Positions 41,034 to 46,502 of a DNA stretch of 46,502 nucleotides are shown here, one piece after another. The notes below the pieces were generated by a model. The model was not told where the DNA came from and did not search any database. It saw only the letters and a list, made by a program, of their open reading frames with translations. The translations under genes and the position numbers were made by a program. The DNA is from Candidatus Altimarinota bacterium (GTDB lineage: Bacteria; Patescibacteriota; Gracilibacteria; BD1-5; UBA6164): NCBI GenBank assembly GCA_028688895.1, contig JAQTXG010000012.1, positions 1-46,502 on the forward strand, written 5' to 3'. How positions within the stretch are numbered: the first letter of the stretch is position 1; each line of letters begins with the position of its first letter.

Positions 41034-43508
41034 ATGTCAGAAATACCAAATGACCATATACAAGACAATCCAAAAACACTAGATAAAATAAACAATTCTA
41101 GTGAGTCTTTTACTAATTCTCTAGAAAACATAGAAGATAAATTAAACATAGATAAAGATGACTTAAAAGTATCTGATGATGTGAGAGCAGCTTATTTAAA
41201 AATAAATTCTCTTTCTAGAGCATGACCAGACAATTCTAAACTAGAATGAGATTATTCAAAAATAATGGATAAATACTCAGAATTGTCATCTAGATCTTAT
41301 GAATCACAACAAGAATACTTAGAAGCAACAAAACAGTTACTCCTAGATTTATCTACATTGGAGCTTTCTTCGTGAGAAAAGCTATCAGACAAATCAATAG
41401 ATTGATGACTATTTGAAGCAGCAATAGCATTGAAAGAAGGTATTATAAAAGCAGGAGAAACTATTTATGAAGAATTGAAATGATATTTTGAAATGATTTG
41501 AATGGTGTGAGATTTACCAGAAATCATAGAAAAAATAGTTGGCTCTTTGTCATTTGATACATTAACAGACATATATAAAGCATTAGTAGATATGTGATGA
41601 GACACTATCAGAGATTTTTCATTAATCCTAAAAAATAGTACAGGGATGTGAAAAGCCGTAGAATTATCACACTTTGTACCATCAGTAGGTATACCACTTT
41701 TATTTGATAGCGTATGACCAGGTAAATTTTTCAAAATATTAAAAATAGACAAATTTATACCTGAAAAAGCACTAAAAGCTATGTGAGATATAAAAGATAA
41801 GTGAGCAGATGCACTTTGAAAAACATTTCATAAAGCTGAAAAAGCAGATTTAAATCCAGCAGAAAAGATTTGAGATAAAGTGGATGATTTAAAAGAATGA
41901 TTACAAGATGTAGTAGAGGATGGGACTGAAACTATAAAAGAAGAAGCTTTAGAAACTGCTACAGATACTATAAAAGACACAGCAACTGATACAGCAACAG
42001 ACGCTACAAATGAAGTAAAAAACACTCTATGAGAACAAGTTACAAATAGTTGATATGACTCAGAAACTATTAGAAACAACTTCTCTATAAAAGACAACGA
42101 AACACGTAAAATAGCAGCGGTGGACACTCTTACACAAAAATACGGCGAGCAGTTCAAATGATTTACTAAAGAACAATTGGATTGAATAATAGAAGCTCAC
42201 GAGATTTGAAAAGAATTATTTACAGACTATCTACAAAAACACTGATTGGAGTCAGTTGACCAATTATCAGACACACAATTAAAAGAAATATTTAATTCAA
42301 AAGAATGAAGAATAGCTCTTAGACAAAAGATGAAAAAACTCAAAGAAGCATGAGTTGATATGAAATATAGTGATGACTTAATTAGAGCTGGGGTTACAGG
42401 TGGAGAAACTGCGTGAGAAACAGCAAATTTGTGAATAAGAATTATGAGCGAAGAAGCGTTGAAAGACTTACAATGAAAAGCTAGAAATATAATATGAAAT
42501 GTGACAAAACTACCAGAAATAGGTCAAAGAATCAAGTCGAGATCTTTATCTGAAAATGATATTAAAATCCTAGATGATTTACTATGATTAGCTAAATCAT
42601 GACATTTATCAAAAGAACATGTAAATAAAACAGTTATAGAAGTTATAGAAAAAGCAAAATTATGAGAAACTCATCCTGCTATGGAAATGATATTTAATGA
42701 TTTCAATTCAGGAAAAATAAAGCTAAACAAACTTGAAAATATCAAATCATGAGATATATCAAAAATAGCATGATTTTGAACTATTGATGATTTATATAAA
42801 AGTATTGACAATACTCTTTGAGATATAAATCTATCAGAAAAATTGGATCAAATTGATTGATTTATTAATATAGATGCAAATGAAATTTGAATAGTAAGTC
42901 AAACTATGAAAGAAATACTTAAATTGGATTTTGATACATTGCTAAATAATTGAGTGAATATGAATAGTATAAAACCAATACAATTTCTACAAAGATATGG
43001 ATGATTAAGTAATCCTGAAGTAAACTACAAAGTGTGAGTTATAGTTAAAAGAGTAGCAAATGGTGCTGAAATAAGTGCAGAAGATGTAAAATATTTAAAA
43101 GACAATTTGAGATGAATAATCCAAGATGACAAACTAATAAATATAAGCAAATGAAATCTAGAAAAAGCAAAACTAGTAGCAAAAAAAGAATTAGCAAGTA
43201 ATAAAATCCATATACCAGATGAAGAAGTAAGCAAATTTTGAGCATATTCTACAATTCAAGAAATAGAATGATGACTTATGAGTTTACAATCATACTGAAA
43301 TAATTGACTTAGAAATTTAGTTTCCGATTCAAACAAAAGTATATTGAAACAATTGATAGAATTAAAAGATAATTTATGGGATAAAGTATCAGATGTAAAC
43401 TGACTAAAAAAAGAATTGCATAACAATCCTAGAAGAAACAGTTTACTTCGCTCCATATGATTAGAAAATGATGATATAGACTTATTAGATAAAGCTGCAC
43501 TTATATAG
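41034..43508 (+). CDS. Large helical protein of unknown function
   Basis: 824 residues, no signal peptide or clear membrane span (a mildly hydrophobic helical stretch lies around 145-235: EMIGMVGDLPEIIEKIVGSL). There is a low-complexity segment of short repeats around 300-330 (ETATDTIKDTATDTATDATN). The C-terminal half consists of short Leu-rich helical units. No family recognised. Very many TGA-glycines. Coupled to the 95-residue gene upstream and followed by a terminator and a prepilin-type gene. A fragment of a second copy of its 3' end lies at 45602-45628 in front of the last prepilin-type gene, so this unit was duplicated. Confidence 0.72.
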
Positions 43509-43542
43509 AATATATCTATTAAATAGTGAAAGTAATAATGTC

Positions 43543-43582
43543 AAACCAAAATAAAAAAAACTTTTTTATTTTGGTTTTTTTC
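43543..43582 (+). terminator. Intrinsic terminator
   Basis: AAACCAAAATAAAAAA / TTTTTTATTTTGGTTT plus T-run, 34 bases after the TAG stop. A related hairpin recurs at 45665-45703. Confidence 0.82.
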
Positions 43583-43617
43583 TATATAATTAAATCATTA
43601 AATTTTAAATTTAAAAT

Positions 43618-45513
43618 ATGTATAAACACAAAACAAAAGCCTTTACACTAGTAGAACTAATAGTCGTAATTACAATCCTAGCTATACTATGAACAATAGC
43701 TTTCATAAGCCTACAATGATATAGTAGAGACGCAAGGGACTCTACAAGAATCTCAGATTTGTCATCTATGAAAACAAGCCTAGAACTTTTCCAATTAGAT
43801 GCAGGTAAATACCCACAACCATCTGAATATGTATCCATAACATACAGTTGATGAACAATTTGGAATCAAGGTTTATTCTGAGAAACAGTGAAAGCCAATA
43901 TATCAAAATTGGATAAAATACCAACTGATCCACTTACAGACAAAAAATACACTTACTCAGTATTGGCTTTATGAAATCAATATGAGCTTTGATGAATTGT
44001 AGAGGATACTAATTCACTCGCATGAAGTTTTTGAATTGCTTATGCATGAAATTTGGATGCAACAGCATATATAACTGGTAATTACAATGAACAATTAGCA
44101 AAGGTATTGAGTGGTACAATTTGTAATATTTTAGCTTTACCATCTATCATTACAAATGATATAAATACAACTGATATTCAACAAATATTAAATAATAAAA
44201 ACTTAGTTTTTAGAGGTTATAAAAATCTACCATGATCTTTTAAAGGATCAAAATTTAAAATTGATGGTGGCTTCGATTTTACACCTAATAATTTGTTAGC
44301 ATACAATGATAATCAAAGTTGTAGTCCAATAACAGATAAAACTAATTATTCTGCAAGAATTACACTTCTACAAGGATTACAAGATGCATATAGTGGTACA
44401 ATTTTAAAAAATGTATGAGAAATAAAAAATATTACTTCATTGAATATTGACTTAAATAATATTGATAACTCATTAGTAACATTTGCTGATAATTTAGTAA
44501 ACTCAACACTAAGTTCAAAAATAATTCCTTGAGATTTAAAAGTAACAAATACGGTTTGCAGTACAAATTTTACTTGGAGTTGAACATGATGTGTAGATTT
44601 AGATTCACCTACCTGATGAAGTTTTACAATAAACTGATGAGCTACAGCTACAACTAGTACATCTGTTACTTTAAATGTTACATGTCCAAGCGATGCAGCA
44701 TGAAGTAACCCAATTCAAGTAGCTTTCTGAAATATTACATGACCTTCAAATTGGACAACATGTACTAATAGTATTTCACATACCTTAACTAGCTGATATG
44801 CAACAAAAACTGTATACTTAAAATTTAGAGATAGTGCTGGAAATGAAACTAGTGAATTAACTAATAATATTAATTTGACATCAGTTATAACATGTACAGC
44901 ATGAAATATTTACAATTGAACTACATGTATTCCTTATACATGTAATAATTGAGCTATAGTTAAGGCTTACTGAAAAATATGAACAACTGAATATTTTGTA
45001 TGTTATTGACAAAGAACAGCAAATTTAGTGCAATCAAATATAATTACATCATGCTTATCTGAAAATTGATGGAATAATGATAAATTTTATTGAGTGTCAA
45101 GTTCAACAAATTATTGAGCAATAAGATATGAAATTAATAATGTAACTACACAATGTACTAATTGTTCATGAGCAGTTCCTTCATATACTAGATATTATTG
45201 TTCAAATTGATTATGTTCAACTACATCAACTTGAACAACTACTACAGAATCTATGTCTTCTTGAGCAAACTGAGTAACTTTCTGTTCACTATCTATCGAT
45301 TCGTATGTACCTACAAGTTATACATGAATAATCTGAAAAGATTTATATGTTTTAAACTGAAGTCGTTGGAGGTTAAGAATGGAAAATTTATTTTGATTAA
45401 CTAGTACACAAACTACAATTGATCAATACCAAACTGTGTGGGCAAGATCTTATAACTCTTCAACAGAATCATTTCCATCTTGGAATAATAAAATATGGAT
45501 AGAATATAGATAA
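43618..45513 (+). CDS. Prepilin-type adhesin with variable Cys-rich C-terminus
   Basis: 631 residues. Prepilin motif KAFTLVELIVVITILAILG (Ala before the cut). Shared part to about 300: ARDSTRISDLSSMKTSLELF, FRGYKNLPGSFKGSKFKIDG, LLQGLQDAYSGTILKNVGEI. After it comes an Ig-like repeat (about 325-420: GGSFTINGGATATTSTSVTL, LKFRDSAGNETSELTNN), then a Cys-rich region with CTAGNIYNGTTCIPYTCNNG and further pairs, ending in SWNNKIWIEYR. Unlike the other copies there is no FISUMP or fibrinogen-like module. Likely a surface adhesin assembled by the GspF/PilC-type machinery. Confidence 0.86.
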
Positions 45514-45601
45514 ATATTTAAAGCTATATAAATTAATTTTTATAACAACATATAATTATCAATTTTACTTAAAATTTTAATAAAAAAATAGACCAAAATA
45601 T

Positions 45602-45628
45602 TTACTAGATCAAGACGCACTTATATAG
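45602..45628 (+). pseudogene. Remnant of the 3' end of an 824-residue-type gene
   Basis: LLDQDALI then TAG, matching LLDKAALI-TAG at the end of the gene at 41034-43508, followed by a similar terminator and a prepilin-type gene. Only these nine codons survive; the rest of the preceding spacer (45514-45601) shows no gene. Confidence 0.65.
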
Positions 45629-45664
45629 AAGTATATTAAATAAACATTTAATATACTAATGTCA

Positions 45665-45703
45665 ATCCAAAATAAAAAATAATATTTTTATTTTGGATTT
45701 TTT
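45665..45703 (+). terminator. Terminator hairpin (copy of 43543-43582 type)
   Basis: ATCCAAAATAAAAAATA / TATTTTTATTTTGGAT then T-run, in the same position relative to the remnant and the prepilin-type gene as in the first unit. Confidence 0.75.
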
Positions 45704-45741
45704 GTATAAAATAAATTGAGTTTAAAATTAATAGATAATTT

Positions 45742-46502
45742 ATGCACAAACAAAAAACAAACTGATTTACCCTAGTAGAACTCATAGTAGTAATAACTAT
45801 CCTAGCAATCCTAGGTACAATAGCGTTTATATCACTACAATGATACAGCTCACAAGCCAGAGATAGTACGAGAATCAGTGATTTGAGTAGTATGAAATCA
45901 TCACTAGAATTATTCAATATAGATGCAGGTAAATACCCACTCCCAAGCGATGTAACAGAAATCACATACAGCTGAGCAGTAGCATGGAGCCAGTGAACAT
46001 TCTGAGAAACAGTATTTAGCAATGTAGATAAACTAGACAAAATCCCAACAGATCCCCAAACAGATAAACAGTATGTATAAAGCACAACAAGTACTAGAAC
46101 AGAATACCAACTAGTATGAGCATTTGAAAGTGATAATGTATCAATGAATAATGAACAATGAATAATGAATAATGTAGCCTCATCTCCCCTGACACGTGTC
46201 CAGTCTTTAGCTGGAAGGGGAGAATTGAGAGGGGTTTTAAATACAGAAACAAATGCAGCAGAAAAAACAGCAATAGCAAAAATCACATGAACATATAATT
46301 GAAAACTACTAAAAGTACAAAGTGGAAGTACTACATATATACTAGCAATGCCAAGTATATTAAGTGCAACATGAGCAACAGTAGAAGAAATAGTAACAAA
46401 TAATGAACTAGTATACAACTGATACAAAAACCTACCATATCAATACAATTGAAACTACAAAACAAAATGAGAAACAGCACTAAATCTAGTAAATGCTTGA
46501 AA
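45742..46502 (+). pseudogene. Prepilin-type gene interrupted by a nonsense mutation (3' end outside window)
   Basis: Starts MHKQKTNGFTLVELIVVITI with the glycine before the cut as TGA. It follows the shared pseudopilin part to DPQTDKQYV, then TAA (46078-46080) where the sister genes have Tyr (TAT) or Ser codons. After the stop the frame stays open and homologous to the window end (TEYQLVGAFE, YNGYKNLPYQYNGNYKTKGE). A single T-to-A change explains it. A repeat insertion (46140-46240) adds about 30 residues. It could be a silent donor copy for recombination with intact genes. Confidence 0.82.
46181..46240. repeat. Dispersed hairpin repeat inserted in the broken prepilin-type gene
   Basis: CTCATCTCCCCTGACACGTG, inner hairpin CCAGTCTTTAGCTGG, then AAGGGGAGAATTGAGAGGGG. 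The inner hairpin is the same as in the repeat at 33476-33538. It is in frame and adds residues SPLTRVQSLAGRGELRG. Confidence 0.65.

Noticed and set aside
45648-46427. Long minus-strand open frame (259 residues) opposite the fourth prepilin-type gene
   Set aside because: It mirrors the coding frame of the plus-strand prepilin-type gene. Similar antisense frames occur opposite the other prepilin-type genes because TGA-glycine codons are TCA on the opposite strand, which removes stops there.
1-46502. Widespread pseudogenes, or TGA read as selenocysteine or tryptophan
   Set aside because: The interrupted genes are intact apart from TGA, and the TGAs fall on invariant glycines in Pit, KsgA, RluD, LepA, GspF and DnaJ-like proteins. 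TGG is used normally for tryptophan.

Overview
ORGANISM. The window is very AT-rich, and its conserved genes are interrupted by TGA codons exactly where glycine is invariant: KsgA KKSLGQNFL and EVGPGYGALTEKL, LepA SVEGALLIVD, RluD IHRLDKDTSGL, Pit GANDIANNMGP, the recombinase SSGLRVSD and the prepilin GFTLVE. Reading TGA as glycine (genetic code 25) restores full-length proteins, which end in TAA or TAG. This points to an Absconditabacteria (SR1) or Gracilibacteria (BD1-5) genome of the Candidate Phyla Radiation. Most starts sit in A/T-rich leaders without a GGAG-type ribosome binding site. All coordinates use code 25. I saw no tRNA, rRNA or CRISPR array.

LAYOUT. 1-3.1 kb: phosphate transporter (partial), small secreted protein, short DnaJ-type co-chaperone, and a membrane protein of foreign character. 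3.3-5.3 kb: prepilin-type adhesin with a FISUMP-like tail. 5.3-7.3 kb: RecO-like protein, unknown helical protein, RluD. 7.3-7.9 kb: inverted-repeat element carrying a DUF559 nuclease. 8-11.3 kb: lipoprotein, type II secretion/type IV pilus F protein, Hsp20, YtxH-like protein, secreted protein. 11.4-18.4 kb (minus): a surface locus of a 1432-residue modular adhesin, a secreted beta-rich protein with a strong promoter, and a DUF916-like membrane-anchored protein, resembling a WxL/DUF916 system. 18.4-24.4 kb: KsgA, ATP-grasp enzyme, a frameshifted DUF1704-like peptidase, two tandem tail-fibre-like proteins, small membrane protein. 24.5-29.6 kb: LepA, a second DUF1704-like peptidase, a large unknown protein, and a decayed copy of the peptidase 3' end. 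29.6-32.8 kb: foreign-looking secreted protein, then a prepilin-type adhesin with LamG and fibrinogen-like modules. 32.8-35.6 kb (minus): tyrosine recombinase, histidine kinase, response regulator.

35.6-39.4 kb: the most interesting part. It is an integron-like cassette array directly upstream of, and divergent from, the recombinase. It holds four attC-type sites (R''-L''...L'-R'), two identical 240-bp ORF-less cassettes, and two gene cassettes with their own promoters. Their genes contain no TGA-glycine at all, so they look captured from standard-code organisms. 39.5-46.5 kb: small membrane protein, tail-fibre-like protein, a two-gene helical operon, a third prepilin-type adhesin, and a fourth copy broken by a nonsense mutation.

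HOW IT FITS TOGETHER. Four copies of a shared prepilin-type N-terminal region with different C-terminal heads, the F protein, the giant adhesin and the DUF916-like locus suggest investment in attachment, as expected for an epibiont that lives on other cells. Repeats, duplications, decayed copies, the DUF559 element and the cassette array show an actively rearranging accessory region between housekeeping genes.
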